A stretch of 64,000 nucleotides of DNA from positions 1,984,001-2,048,000 of the forward strand of contig CANTUR010000039.1 of NCBI GenBank assembly GCA_947683625.1, given 5' to 3'. Source of the DNA: Mallotus nudiflorus (taxonomy: Eukaryota; Streptophyta; Magnoliopsida; Malpighiales; Euphorbiaceae). Shown one piece after another: positions 11,297 to 24,149 of this stretch; the first letter of the stretch is position 1; every line of letters begins with the position of its first letter. Under the pieces are notes generated by a model, which ran no database searches, was not told the DNA's origin, and saw nothing but the letters and a program-made list of their open reading frames with translations. A program made the translations under genes and the position numbers.

Positions 11297-13828
11297 TGTC
11301 ATACCCAACTTACATAACCCGACATGGACATTTAAAACCAACCACTTAGCAAACCAATTAGTTTAGTCTAAATATGTTATAAATATCATTACATTTGCAA
11401 AAGGATTGAAATGAATCTCTTATAAAAGTTTGGTCTTGTTCATATGTTAGATTTAGAGAATAAGAACTTTTAAAGTAATATATGTTTATGAATAATGATA
11501 TATGTATAAACAATTAGGTAATATAGATAATCACATTATTAAACTAGATTGATATTAATCTTTGTAAACTAAAAACATAATAGTGAAAACATCATTAAAG
11601 CAATATAAGACATATTTTTAAACAGTTGCTTTACATATAATCTAGCCACCATTATTTAACTTTAAGATATTATCATTTACAATACACAAAGGAAACAAGG
11701 TTAGGAAGTAAAAATATAAGGCTCCTTTGACAAAGATGTTGGCCAACCTTACTTTTAACTCTTATCTACACTCAATTTGCTTAGGCCACCCTCTAATAAG
11801 CCATGTTATCTTAAAAAGTTAAGAAAATAAGTAACAAAAATACTTAGTGGATAAAGGTTACAAAAATAAAGCCATTTGACTTAATTTAACATAATAAACA
11901 CTTCAAATCAAAATACAAGAGTATTTATAATAAAATTATAATTTGCTTAAAACATCAAATCCAATCTTACTTTCAAAAATATTCAAAGCTTAATCAATTA
12001 AAACATGTGCCTTTACAAACATCAATACAACCTTTCATTTGTATTAACCATCCCTATAATAAGCATCACAACCAGGCCATAACATACAAACCATCACAAA
12101 CTTACTCTCAAAGTGCACTTGAAGACTAACCCTTCGACTACATTAGCATGGAATGACCCTTCTCCTTTCACCGTCCTTCAATCATGTGCCTTATTGCTTA
12201 TTGCATAATAACAATCAACACCATTTCAAATGCACATATATCTTCTCAGTACATTCACACAACTCATATGGGGTAGTAATAATCAAACTAAATACCACTT
12301 TCAATAAATAATTAGCCAAAACAATGCTAACACATTTATAATTCCTTGAGCATTGAAAATGAAACCATCTCTTATCATAATACAAAGGAATAGAACCAAG
12401 CTTATTAAAAACTTAAACAAATCAACAAGTATCTAAAGAAATCTCAAGTCAGATTATCTAATAAATCATATAGTAATAAGACATTTAACTTGTAAACTTG
12501 AAAGCTTGAAATTTAAGCATGTAATTCAAGTATCAACAAGGATGAATTGAAACCATTCTAATACATAATTTCAAGTCTATAAAACAACATTAAAAAAACC
12601 ATTTTATTATTGTTATAAAAATATTTAAAAGGCTTGAATGTCTACTAACCAAAATAGCCTATAAAACACACACAATGTTATCACCAATTTGCTCAATTTC
12701 ATTTATAAATCATTAATATAATATCCCTATATACTTCTCTAATCATGCAGCCCTAAATGATGTGCAAAACATGCAAATCAATTCAATTCCACAAATTTGA
12801 CCCTTATTTTCTAAAAGGGTTATTTCAGGCCTGACTTTGAAAAATTACTAAAACTTATAGAAAAGGAATTTTAACCTCAAATAAAAAAAAACACTTATAC
12901 ATATGTCTCTAGTACCTTTAGGAAAAATTTTACTTCCATTCAATAGCCACAAATAAAGTTACAGCGGTCACATTATAAGCAACTTAATTATTTTGATAGA
13001 TTGAGTAATAAAAAATATAGGTTCATTAGACCACTATACAAGCACAATAAGCTCTAGATCAAAACTAAAAAGTTTTAAATAACTCTTTAAAGTTTTTATA
13101 TCATCAAGGAACACTTAATTTGGAGTTTCTTAGATCAGGATATGAATAAAATATAGAGACTAAAAAATTAGGTACTTAGAACCCAAATTCTACATCTTAT
13201 AAACCCTAACTAAATTCAACTAAAACAATAAAATTACTTACCAATTCAATCACCACAGGATTTTAGGATGAAAATTGTAGCCTAAAAAGTTCTTTGATTC
13301 ATCAAATTCTACTTGAAAAGCTAGCCTAATTATGGAGAATCAAGTAGCCCTTCTAGTTCTCTCTCTCTCTTCCTATTTTTTCCTCTCTCTTTTCTTATCG
13401 TCTATGGCTGCCACTAAAGTCCATGAATTAAAGAAGATTCTAGCTTTTATTTGGATATATAAAATCATAAAATATCCATTTGTACCCTTAATGAAATGGC
13501 TTTGTTACTTATAAAATCTCAAGCTTTTAATTGTGCATTCTAGAACGGCTATTGTTATAATTGAGTCCATATCATCCTAAGCTTTTTTAATTCTCATTAT
13601 TCACTTCATTTTTATTCATAATCCCTTTTATTCTCAAAATTTCACTTATTTTTAGTGTCATCAAAATTCAAAACTTTTCTCTCCTTAATGAAGTACAAAT
13701 TATGGCTTGACCCAATACACTAGCCAAACTATATATATTGGCTTATACTTAAATTTATTCAATACATATGTGTAAATGTAATGCATAATGAATGCAAATA
13801 TTCCTAGTGTTAGAGTATGGATGTGACA
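11297..13828 (-). mobile_element. Second solo LTR, 2.5 kb
   Basis: Plus-strand termini are TGTCATACCC and GGATGTGACA, flanked by a perfect 5-bp duplication CATCA at 11292-11296 and 13829-13833. No internal domains are present. Minus orientation is inferred from a TATA-like tract near 13733-13741 (minus strand) followed downstream on that strand by a purine-rich leader (complement of the CT-rich stretch near 13350-13400). Its last bases on the minus strand, GTTGGGTATGACA, resemble the 5979-9159 LTR end, suggesting a related chromovirus family. Confidence 0.82.
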
Positions 13829-13833
13829 CATCA

Positions 13834-14594
13834 TATGGTCTATGTGCAAGTACCTTTGCTTCATTAGATCCACCTATTAGGGCTCCACATTTTTCATAGA
13901 ACAACTTGGGACTTTGTGATGGTGAAACAATCCTTCCTCTGACCCGATTGGACTTGCATTGGTGTTCCAATGCTAGTGATGAGGTGCACTTGATTCCTTG
14001 TACTTTTATTTTATAAAATTATGATTTTGTGCATAAAATTATACTATATAATGCAAGATTAAATTAATATGCATGTAAATTGAAGAATATTTTCATATAC
14101 AAACTAGCTAATGAAAATTATTATTTAGGGAAAGAATTAAAATTAAAACATTAGGGAATGAAAATAAAAATAAAAATAAAATGAATGCTAAAAATGCATG
14201 TCCAATCTAGAATTCAGATTTCCAGCCAGAAATATGGATTTTCGATCAGAAATCTAGAATTGTAATTGAAAATCTGGATTTTCTATTGAAAATCGAATTT
14301 TCTGACTGAAAATTTGAATTTTGGCTCAAATTTCCAAAGTTTTTATTAAAAATATGAATTTATTTTTATTCTATTTTTATTATTCGATCAATTTTATTTC
14401 TAAAAAAATGAATATAAATGGATATATAAAAAATGAAAATAAAATAAGGATAACATTGTAAAATAAATAAAATGAAAGAATTATTCAAGAAAAAGAAATT
14501 AATTTTATCTTTTTTTTTATTTCATTCAGAAAATGTTGAAAATTCTCGGTTGTTTCAATTTGGCCCTAGAGCTTTTCCTTAGCCTATAAAAAAT
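13834..14594. other. Tat-A internal spacer upstream of the PMD ORF
   Basis: This is AT-rich DNA with a short run of GAAAATCTGGATTTTC-like repeats at 14210-14340. No domain is seen before the PMD reading frame. Confidence 0.5.
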
Positions 14595-15743
14595 GTGACA
14601 GGGTATGTATGGGCATCCGACTTCAGACATTTCATTACTGCCATTCTGACTGCTGGAGGAAAGCCTGATCACTCATCTCTCTTCGCTTTGATAGAGAGAT
14701 GGATGAACACTACACACACTTTTCACACTCATGTAGGTGAGCCGACCATTTCTTTGATAAGCTTCTTGACTATCACTGGGATTGCTTTCGGAGGTACTCT
14801 AGTGCCTTTTGGTATTAGTTATTGCTCCCTTCCTAAGGATGTGAGAAGTAGATATGTTCATGACTTAATTAGATTTCTTCCTATATGGAAGAATTGGAAA
14901 AATGTTATGCTATCCTTTATTGTTCATGGATTTAGTCAACTACCTACTACTACTCCTCACCAGATAATCCAAAAAGAAAGGTGTTTTCTTTTGATCTTGT
15001 TAGGCACCACTCTTTTCTGCGATTACCATGAGGTTAGCATTGCACTCTTTGGTCCCTTTTATGACCTTGATCAAGTTGTTATATTAGACTAGGGTGTAGC
15101 AGCTCTTGCTTGTCTTTATTATAGGCTTGATACTATCTGTTAAGGGATTGTGGCCATGTGTGACTTTTAGCACATCCTGCATATGTGTTCTCTTATTTCT
15201 TTTGATTCCTCCCTATATGTGATTCTTTCATTTTTCTTTATTGACTTTTCTCTTCTTTTCTCATATATGAAGCATAGAGATTGGATTGATCCATGATTTT
15301 AGCACTATTAGCCTAGATAGGAGTTTCCCTTTGATGCAGAAATAGGGCTCCTCTTGCCTTTCTAGTATCATGTTCAACCTTCAAACCTTCTAAGAGCAAC
15401 TTGACTCCTTAAAGTGGCACTTAGTAAGAAAAACATAATTAAATTCTTATAAACTATAAAAGTTAACTTATCTAATTAAACTTAGGTATAGTAGATTAAG
15501 GTTGATTAGCTTAGAGATGCTGAAGACATTCAGCATTGTGATTTCATGACTGTTGTTATGAGACTTAAGACTTTGACGTTTTGCTTCCATGATATGGTTG
15601 TAAAATGTGGTATTTAAGTGAGAGTGTGTATCGTTGGCATACTAGACCTTCTCATCATCGCATTCCTTGTCCTATACCAATCTCAATATTGTAGAGTTCT
15701 AATTTGGCTGGTCTAGAGTTGAGAGAGGCCTTACAAGGATATT
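14595..15743 (+). pseudogene. Plant mobile domain (PMD) ORF, 5' part, antisense in Tat-A
   Basis: The 165-codon open frame reads like the aminotransferase-like plant mobile domain. LIERWMNTTHTFHTHVGEPT matches the family's ERW-x-THTFHLPVGE-T segment and is followed by a TITGIAFGG block. After a TAG at 15090-15092 the frame continues GVAALACLYYRLDT, where the family has W-G-x-A-x-LAxLYRxLD, so TAG replaces the expected Trp. Further stops follow and the frame is cut at 15743 by Athila; the rest lies at 28626-28953. It runs opposite to Tat-A. Antisense extra ORFs are reported for some Tat-lineage elements, so this is probably element cargo, not a host gene. Confidence 0.75.
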
Positions 15744-17042
15744 TGATGAGGGTCAAATGTAATCCCCTACTCTCTAAGACTTAGTATAGAGTAAGTAAGG
15801 TGTCGAACATTAGGGAATTTGGAGTAATCTTGTATTAATCGAATAAATACTCGAATAGATAGGTAAAATAATATTTAAATAGTATCAATTTATACGAATT
15901 AACTTTAAAGCTATCAATTTACTAAGTGTCTAATTAAAATGGATATAATTCAAAATAATGTGTGTATGAGTCACAACTCAGAATTAATAAAGAACCTTGA
16001 AAGTAAATAATCATATAAGTAATATGTATTGATTGGAAATTAGTCAATAATCCTCAAAAGCAATTCTCATTGTCAATTAAGGGTATTTTCTCTTAGGGTC
16101 CATATTCATTCGCATGAAATTGCAGAGATAAGAAAAAATCATTAAGTGTCATACTAATTCTTTATTCCCTTAAGGCGAATGTCTTGTCTCCAAGTACTAT
16201 TTCAATCCTTAAGTAATTTTAATTACATTTCCACTAAGTTATTCCAATTCTCATTGTGAATAATTGATTAACTAGTTATATATGGTGATCAAACATACAT
16301 AACACTATTTGCACTAATTGAAATTAAATCATAAATAATATAAGATAAAAATGTAGTTCATAAATTAATTCATTATTGCAATTCTCGTACAAAGACTTAA
16401 CCAAGATACATTATTAAAGAACAACAAGGAAGAATCAAGTACTACATTTAAAAGGGAAGAGGAAAGATTGAGTGAATAAAACCCTTTACTATGTCTTCTA
16501 GAAATTGCTTGGTGTAGAATGATCTTCTCTTGATTCTTGGTTATGTCTTCATCAAGTTTGTCTTCATAAAAAACTAGAATTTTGACAATTAGTTCTAAGC
16601 AAAAACTAAGTAATATCCATCCCTTAAAATAGAGCCAAATTTAGATATTTATAGGGTTCTTAGGGCTGCAATTTGTGTCCCTTTAAAAGGATGTAAAAAT
16701 AAAAAGATGTGACAAAAGGGTGTAGTGGTGCCAACTTATCACCACTGTGCCGACTCGACACGGGAAGCCTTTGGAACGAGTCAGCACCATGTGACAACTC
16801 ATCATTCTTGACTGGATCCTCATTTTGACTTTGCATGCATCATACTTTATTTTAAAAAAATCCAAGTCCTCTTTTATACATGATTTAAGCCTAAAAACAT
16901 ACACAAAACACAAAAATCAACTTAAGGACAACATGAACAAAAGAGATATAAATAATACTTGCATAACCAAATAAACACAATCAAACATAATAAAATTAAA
17001 CCTTTACTACCCTAAAGAACTATGCTTATTTGCATTATAACA
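15744..17042 (-). repeat. 3' LTR of Athila
   Basis: The plus-strand reading starts TGATGAGGGTCAAATG and ends GCATTATAACA. It aligns over its whole length with 27347-28625, for example AAGCAATTCTCATTGTCAAT in both. The plus-strand TG at 15758 is internal, since the match to the other LTR extends outward to 15744. Confidence 0.88.
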
Positions 17043-17056
17043 AAATCCCTCACACT
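17043..17056 (-). promoter_or_regulatory. Polypurine tract of Athila
   Basis: The minus strand reads AAGTGTGAGGGATTT directly before the LTR start TGTTATAATGC. It is preceded by CTTGAGGGCAAGCAAAG, a stretch I know as typical of Athila 3' ends. Confidence 0.75.
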
Positions 17057-18099
17057 TAGACTTTGCTTGCCCTCAAGCAAGAAGTAATGATCTAAATGAG
17101 AAACAAAAACTTTATTTTCTCTAAAATAGATGTAGTTATCTTAACAAGTCATCTTAACTAAGAAAGAAAATTTTAAGAAAAAGGTAATTAGCAACTAAAC
17201 TCACAATGCTCAATAATGATAGAAAGGAAAAATTTCATATCATAATTAATAAGTTCAACAATTTATCTCAAACTATTAAGAAAAAAATTAAAGAATATAA
17301 AGTCAAAGTGCTAATCAAGCTTTTCTAACTATAATGCTCATTCATCAAACTTAGGACTTTTAAAAATTAAAGTAGCTATGGGATAAGAAGTAAGCATACA
17401 CCTTTACTAACAATTCTAATGGAATTTTTAGACACACTTTTGAACTAATTGCATTTCTTAATGAATGAATGCAATTAAGGAGCATACTCAACTACACGCA
17501 ACTTACTTGAAATGCAACTATTTACATTGTCATGCATTCCTTTCTGAATGAGTGTAATTAAGTAGCATACTCAAATATACATAACTTACTCAAAATGTAT
17601 CACAAATACAAGCATTAATATTGTTATCAACATTTTTTTATTTTTGTTTTTGTTTTTTAAAATATCCTCATCCATTATTGAAAAGTTAGTAACATGTACT
17701 AGGGCTATAATTTCCCTAAAGCTACTTCAATCATTAAAAACCCAAGCTTAACTCCTAAGCATCCTAGCTTTAAGCATAATTAGAAAGTTGATTAAATATT
17801 CTCAAGATTTTGGAAATAATAACAAAAGATAAAATGAAAAACTTAAAAGTAATGCTAGAGGAAACTTTAAAATTCTATCAATTAATTAGAAAAATATAGT
17901 TACTAAAATATAAAAAAAAAAAAGGAAAATTCAATCAAAATCAAAATGAGCTTGAAAAGATAACTACTTAGACCAAATATAGAGAAAATAAAATTAGAAA
18001 TATCAAATAAAGCAAAACTAAGCATAGTTGACACACTCCTACCAAACAAGTACCTAATAAAATAAAAACTAAAACCCTCGCCCATACTTAGAATGCACA
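17057..18099 (-). other. Athila 3' untranslated region
   Basis: This is noncoding AT-rich DNA between the extra ORF and the PPT. I see no conserved domain. Two similar segments, ATGAATGAATGCAATTAAGG near 17461 and GAATGAGTGTAATTAAGTAG near 17545, form a short imperfect direct repeat. Confidence 0.5.
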
Positions 18100-19346
18100 T
18101 TGACCTTAATGTGACAACATAAAAGTAAGGAAAGGATAGAATTATCCCCTAAGCATCCGAAGGGGTGGGCGAAGGAGACTCAATGTTGTATCCAAAATAG
18201 GCAAAGAACTTATTCAACTTGTACTTCATTTTTTATTACTGACGGTCGATTTATTAGTTATGAATCTCCATTGCATTCAATTGTCCCTACATTACAATTT
18301 GATTGTCCAAGATTTGATGCTAAATATAGGGCTGAACACATTAAGAACCACCGGTTTTACCCTATATTGGATAAGTCAATAAGGGGACATCACCAAGTGG
18401 TGGATAAGTAGGAAATTGTTTAGGTGCAACATCTTCTTCCTCGGATTCCTCAATTGAAGGTGATTGTTCAATTCCCCTTTAACAGGATCATGTTCACACA
18501 GGAACCAAATGGAATGCAGCATCCATAACTTCTCTTGTTACAAATGCTTGCTTTATAAAGTAAGAATACTCAACAACACAAGTATAATCATTAAAATTAA
18601 TATTCAAAGCCTTAGCAATAATAATGACCACATGACTATAGGTTAATGGTGCATCCTTACATGCAGAAAAATTTAATAATTGATTGAAAATCCAATATGT
18701 CTAACATACTTTTTTTTATTGTGAATGCACCATATTAAGAACAACTCTTATACAGTGATGCAATTGAACTTAGTTTTGTGAAAAAAGACACATGTAATAA
18801 CCTTATGCAACAACCAATATTTCAAATCCTTTATAAACATAGCCTTGCCTTTTATTTAAGGCTGAAATGGTATGTGCAAGTCAGTTAGAAATGTCCAAAA
18901 CTCATTTAATTTAAAGGTGGTAAGGGATCACATAAAAAATATTTTTTAAAACCAAAGACACATTGCATGAAAGAGTATGTTAGTTGATGTTTAATTCCTT
19001 GCATGAGAGATTCCAGAATTTGGGAATTGTTTGAGTTCACATCTAAAGTAGTGTAAAATTTAGTAATCAACTCTACATATGTATCTTCATTCATGGAAAC
19101 AAACTTCTTAAGGCCAGATTGTGTTAACATTTGAGTAAAAGAATTAAGCATACCCACATCATTAAGGAGAGAGGTAGGAATATACTTACAACCTACAATT
19201 TCTCTGAACTTGATGGTTGTAAATTTAGCACCTTCTTCATGGGATTGGCAACTTAGCCTTGTAAGTCAATGAAAAATTTTCTTCTTCCTCTTGATGTTCA
19301 TCTTTAATGTGTGATCTTTTGGAAAAGAACTCCTTTTCTTACCCAT
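18100..19346 (-). pseudogene. Athila extra ORF downstream of pol (env position)
   Basis: A frame starting at the ATG at 19346 begins MGKKRSS. It runs, with a stop near residue 29 and further breaks, through a segment with KFVSMNEDTYVELITKFYTT (19157-18906). The pattern of an aromatic-rich Y-x-x-L-x-x-x-F-Y motif resembles the plant retrotransposon domain found in Athila ORFs in the position of env. I see no clear signal peptide or fusion peptide, so envelope function is not supported. Low-coordinate limit is approximate. Confidence 0.5.
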
Positions 19347-20033
19347 TTCAAAAGTCCTACTTGATGGACACTAAAAGTATAGAGAATGTGTAAGGATTAA
19401 AGGAAATGGGATGTGAATGGGTGTTGAGGAAAAAGGAGAGTAAATAGGTAGAAGAAATGAAAAATAAAGAGTTTGAAGGGATGAAAGATAGAAAGTTATG
19501 TATATAAGAGTAGGGAAACGTATGGGAATTTGAAGAAATGGAGTATTGAAAAGTGCAGTCAAAGGTGATATATATAAAGTTAGTAGAGTAGGGGGGAGGG
19601 TGTGTAAGGTGATAGTGAAAGGTCATGACCTTTCTTGGAAAAGGACACAAATTTTCACTATTTGGTGTGTGTTTATATATATATATATATATAAAGTTTG
19701 ATGACTCATGACCAATATTTGTTGTGACGAGTCATTCCAGTGTGATGACTAGGCATAAGAGGGCCTAAAAATAAGAATGAGGCTACTAATACTAAATAAA
19801 AATAAATACATACTTATCAAATAAATGAGTAATACTAAATAAAAATATGATAAAAAACTAATAGAAAATCAAATGTATACTAGAAATAAAGATACTAATT
19901 GGAAAAATGTAGATTAATAAGTCTAACTAAAATAAAATAAATTAAAATAAAATAGCATAAAATGGAAATAAGAATGTGTAACGATTACCTTGCTAAATTT
20001 AAAGGTCTATAGCTTGACATAACTGTATTGTAA

Positions 20034-21050
20034 TTAAGGTGTAGATAAAGAGAGAGATCGGCTTGAATCAATTGCTTCATCGATCAAGTATGGCTTAAGG
20101 TGATGGCCATTAACTTTGAATATTTCCCCCTTATCGTTAGTTATCTCTATTGTACCATGGAGGTGAACATTAACAACCGTAAATGGACTCGACCATTGTG
20201 ACTTCAACTTTCTTAGAAACAACTTAAGTCTTGAATTATAAAGGAGAACAAACTCTCCCTCATGAAATTCTTTTTTAAATAAATGCTTACCATGCCACAA
20301 CTTGGTGCGGTCCTTATACAACTTTGCATTTCGTAAGCATTCATTCTCAATTAATCTAATTCATTAAGTTAAAGTAATCTTTTTTGACCAGCCTTCATCA
20401 AATCAAAATTTAAAGCCTTTGTTGCCTAATATACCTTATGCTCCAATTCCACAAGTAAATGACAAGACTTCCCATAAATCAATTGGTAAGGAGTAAGGCC
20501 AATTGGAGTTTTAAAGGCTATCCTATATGCTTATAAGGCATCATCTAACTTTAATGCCCAATCCTTCCTTGAAGAAGATACAGTTTTCTCAAGAATCCAT
20601 TTAATCTCTCTATTACTTACCTCAACTTGCCCACTTGTTTATGGGTGATATGGAGTAGCTACCTAATGTGTTACCCCATACTTATGTAGAAGAGTTTCTA
20701 TTACATGATTACAGAAATGTGAACCTTCATCACTTATTAATTCCTTAGGAATACTAAACCTTGGAAAGATTACTTTCTTGAGCATTTTCTTGACTACTTT
20801 AGCATTATTGGTAATTGTTGGCATTACTTCCACCCATTTGGAGACATAGTCAACCATAACCAAAATATACTTGTAACCTAAAGAAGTCAGAAATGGACCT
20901 ATAAAATCTATTCCCCAAACATCAAAAAGCTCAACTTCAAGGATTCCTTTCAAAGGCATCTCATGTTTTCTAGATATATTACCCACTCTTTGACATCTAT
21001 CAGATGTAAGCAAAAATTCTCTAACATCTTTAAATAAAGTAGGTCACCAA
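20034..21050 (-). pseudogene. Athila integrase
   Basis: The integrase core is clear: FDVWGIDFIGPF (first catalytic Asp), YVSKWVEVMP, then ISDEGSHFCN (second Asp) at 21013-20663. The third block YHP-x-TSGQVEVSNREIK carries the Glu, after a stop. The C-terminal part at 20321-20034 reads KLWHGKHLFKKEFHEGEFVL through FKVNGHHLKPYL, the usual Athila ending. Several nonsense codons break the frame, one where Athila proteins have the Trp of DALWAYR. The protein would join element cDNA to host DNA; this copy is inactive. Confidence 0.85.
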
Positions 21051-21058
21051 AAACCATA

Positions 21059-22560
21059 TTAAAGTACCTTAGCTACTGTCTTTGATGCATATGAAAGAAC
21101 ATTACTCATAAGATAGTTTGCAAAATAAGCAAACCATGGAAGTGCTTTTGATGCCACAATAAGGAGATGTTCACCATGAAATGTCTCATTAATTGGCACA
21201 CCATTATCATGCTTCTTTAACTCTTCTTGATCTAACCTTGATAGATAATCTACAATAAGATTCTTACTTCCTTTGTTATCTCTCACTTCCTAATCAAACT
21301 CTTGAAGCATTAGAATCCACCTTAGGAGCCTAGGTTTTGCATCTTTCTTACTTAGAAGATACTTAAGGGCAGCATAGTCTAAATATACAATCACCTTTGG
21401 GCCCATAAGGTATGCTCTAAACTTGTTAAATGTATAAACAGTAGCAAGAAACTCTTTCTCCATAGTGGTGTAGTTGATTTGAACATCATCAAGTAGTTTT
21501 CTAATATAGTAGATCACCTAAGGCTTGCCTTCCTTCCTTTGACCCAATATAGCCCCTACTATGAAGTTAATTGCATCATACATAATTTTGAATGGTTGTT
21601 CCCAATTAGGTGGTTGCAAAACTAGTGAAATGAGAGCTTCTTTCAAAGTTTTAAATGCATCAAGGCATGCATCATCAAACTAAAAAACATAATCTTTTAC
21701 AAGTTGTTTGTATAATGGCTTAGCCATATTGGAAAAATCTTTGATAAATCTTCGATAAAAAATTGCATGCCTAAGAAAACTTCATATATCCTCAACATAC
21801 TTCAAGGGTGGCAAATTAGAAATCACTTCAATTTTTTCCTTATAAACTTTAATGCCTCTATTTGATACTGAGTGGCCAAGCACTATTCCTTTTTATGCCA
21901 TAAAGCGGCACTTTTCCAAATTCAAAACCAATCCATGTTCAATACACCTATTAAGAACTTTACATAGATTGTCTAGACAATGGGAAAAATTAGTACCATA
22001 TACACTAAAATCATCCATAAAAACCTCTACACAATCATCAAGTAAATTGCTAAAAATTAAAAACATACATCTTTGAAAAGTTATAGGTGCATTACATAAA
22101 CTAAAAGCAATACACCTAAAAGCAAAAGTAGCATATGGAAATATAAAGGTAGTCTTAGCTTGGTCTTCAGGATGAATAGAAATTTGGTAAAAACCACTAA
22201 GTCCATCTAGGTAACAAAAATAGGAAAAGTTAGCTAGTCTCTCTAGAACTTAGTCAATAAAAGGTAATGGAAAATGACCTTTCCTAGTTGCTTTATTTAA
22301 CTTTTTATAATCTATACACAAATGCCATCACATGATAGTTTTAGTGGGTATTAGATCATTAGATTCATTCTTAACAACGGTTAAGCCCCCTTTCTTTGGA
22401 ACAACTTGAACGGGGGTCACCCATTTACTATCACTAATGGAATATATGATTCCATTATCAAGCAACTTAGTAACCTCTTTTCTAACCACCTTTTTGAGAG
22501 TGGGATTTAATCTCTTTTAACCTTCAATGGAAGGCTTGGCATTATCCTTTGAGGGGATTC
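21059..22560 (-). pseudogene. Athila reverse transcriptase and RNase H
   Basis: RT is readable on the minus strand although it is cut into short frames. The markers are WVTPVQVVPKKGGLTVV (about 22430), CIDYKKLNKATRKGHFPLPF (about 22310), YFCYLDGLSGFYQI, and the catalytic box FMDDFSVYG (about 22030-22005), where FMDD is the Athila variant of YVDD. RNase H follows with NYTTMEKEFLATVYTFNKFR and VIVYLDYAALKYLLSKKDAK at 21517-21290. A linker with SRLDQEE continues to 21059. Stops and small gaps preclude function. Confidence 0.85.
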
Positions 22561-23158
22561 TATCCATGCACACATTAGGACCCATACCTTTCAAATCATT
22601 AATGGAATAACCAATGGCATTTTTATGACTAAGCAACACATCATATAAGGCATCAACATTATTACTAGGCAAAGATGAATTCACAATAAAAGGAAATTTA
22701 AAGTTAGAGTTAAGAAATGCATATCTTATATTTGATGGTAAGGGCTTAAGCTCTAGCCTTCCTTCTTCATGTTGTTAAGTAGACTTTAGATCAACATCCT
22801 TCCTTAAAGGTTTAAATCTTGAAGTCCAATAAGGAGGAAGGTGTGGAGTTAACTCCAAGGATCTCACACTAGCTTCTTGCATCATATATCATTTACTAAG
22901 GTCTTGGTGTAGACATTCATGTATCTCCTCATTAATGCATTCATCAATGATGTCAACTGAGTCAATTCTACTTACTACTTCCATAGGTGTTGACTTCATT
23001 ATTTTGAATACATCAAATTCCATATAGTCATTGTTCACTTCTAATGTAATCTTATCGCTGTCCTAAAAAATGGTCTCCAAATAAGATTAGGATTTCAATA
23101 TCCTCTTCCATTTCCAAGACAACAAAATCTGCTGGGATAACAAATTTACCCACCTTAG

Positions 23159-23488
23159 TTAGCACATTTCAAGAATGCCAAGTGGATAAATTATAGATTT
23201 GTCTACCATTAAAAGACATATATTTAAAGGCTTAAGCTCTCCTATATCAAGCCTCTTATAGATGGAGTACGGTATAAGACTAACATTTTCACCAATGTCA
23301 CATAAAGCTTTATCAAAGTGAGTATCACCAATGATATAAGGAATAGTAAAATAACCAGGATCCTTAAGCTTTGGTGGAGATTTAAAGTACATAGCCTTAG
23401 ATTCTTTAATAAGAGAAACTAAACCATAATCTTCAAGTTTACTTTTATAACTAATAATATCCTTCAAAAACTTACCCCATGCTGGCAT
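23159..23488 (-). pseudogene. Athila aspartic protease
   Basis: The 109-codon frame contains ALCDIGENVSLIPYSIYKRL, matching the Athila protease block ALCDLGAS-x-NLMP. The active-site region therefore has D-I-G-E where the family has D-L-G-A, and the following Ser/Asn positions differ. It lies between gag and RT as expected. Confidence 0.75.
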
Positions 23489-24149
23489 GTCTCTAATGGC
23501 ATTTATAAATGGAATGGAAATGGTGATTTCCTTAAGGTAATTAAGGAATTTACCAAATTATTTATCTAAGCTACGTCTAATGAACCTTTGAGGAAAAGGA
23601 AGTGCTTTGAAGTCTACCTTAGGTTAATTTACCTTAAGTGGTATGGCATCTCCCTTTTTATCCTTTTTTATACCCATAATATTATTCTTACTACCAACAA
23701 CCTTATCATCATTCCCCTCACTAGCTTGTGTCTCTACTTTATCATCATCCTCAACCAGTTTCTTATTCTTACTAACAACTTTTCCAACTTCCTTACCACT
23801 CCTTAAAGTGATTGCTTGGCAAGTCTCTTTTAGTGCAAGCTCCGATTGGCTTAGTAACTTTCCCATAGGTTTAGAGTTGGAGGAAGAGGCTTATTAAGTA
23901 ATTTGGTTTTTAAGGATGTGGTTATGGGTGGCCAATTATTCAAGTTTGGAGTTAATTTGCTTAAATTGCTCCTCACTGTTTTTATTTATGGTCAATTATT
24001 AGTTGACAAATTGTTCCATAAGTGTTTTAAAGTTGGATTTGGGTTGGGTAGATTAAAAACTTATTGTTTCATGGGAAATCCTGATGGGTTTTGTGGGGGA
24101 GGGTTTGTGTTTTAGTGTTTAGGTTAAATGATGGATTAAGTTGAGGGGA

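Noticed and set aside
15758..15762. TGTAAT at 15758 (and 27361) as the plus-strand edge of the Athila LTRs
   Set aside because: Similarity between the two LTRs extends 14 bp further out to TGATG, which also gives the right spacing to the PBS and a better target duplication.
18100..19346. Retroviral envelope gene in Athila
   Set aside because: Position fits, but no signal peptide, transmembrane anchor or fusion motif is visible, so only an extra ORF is claimed.
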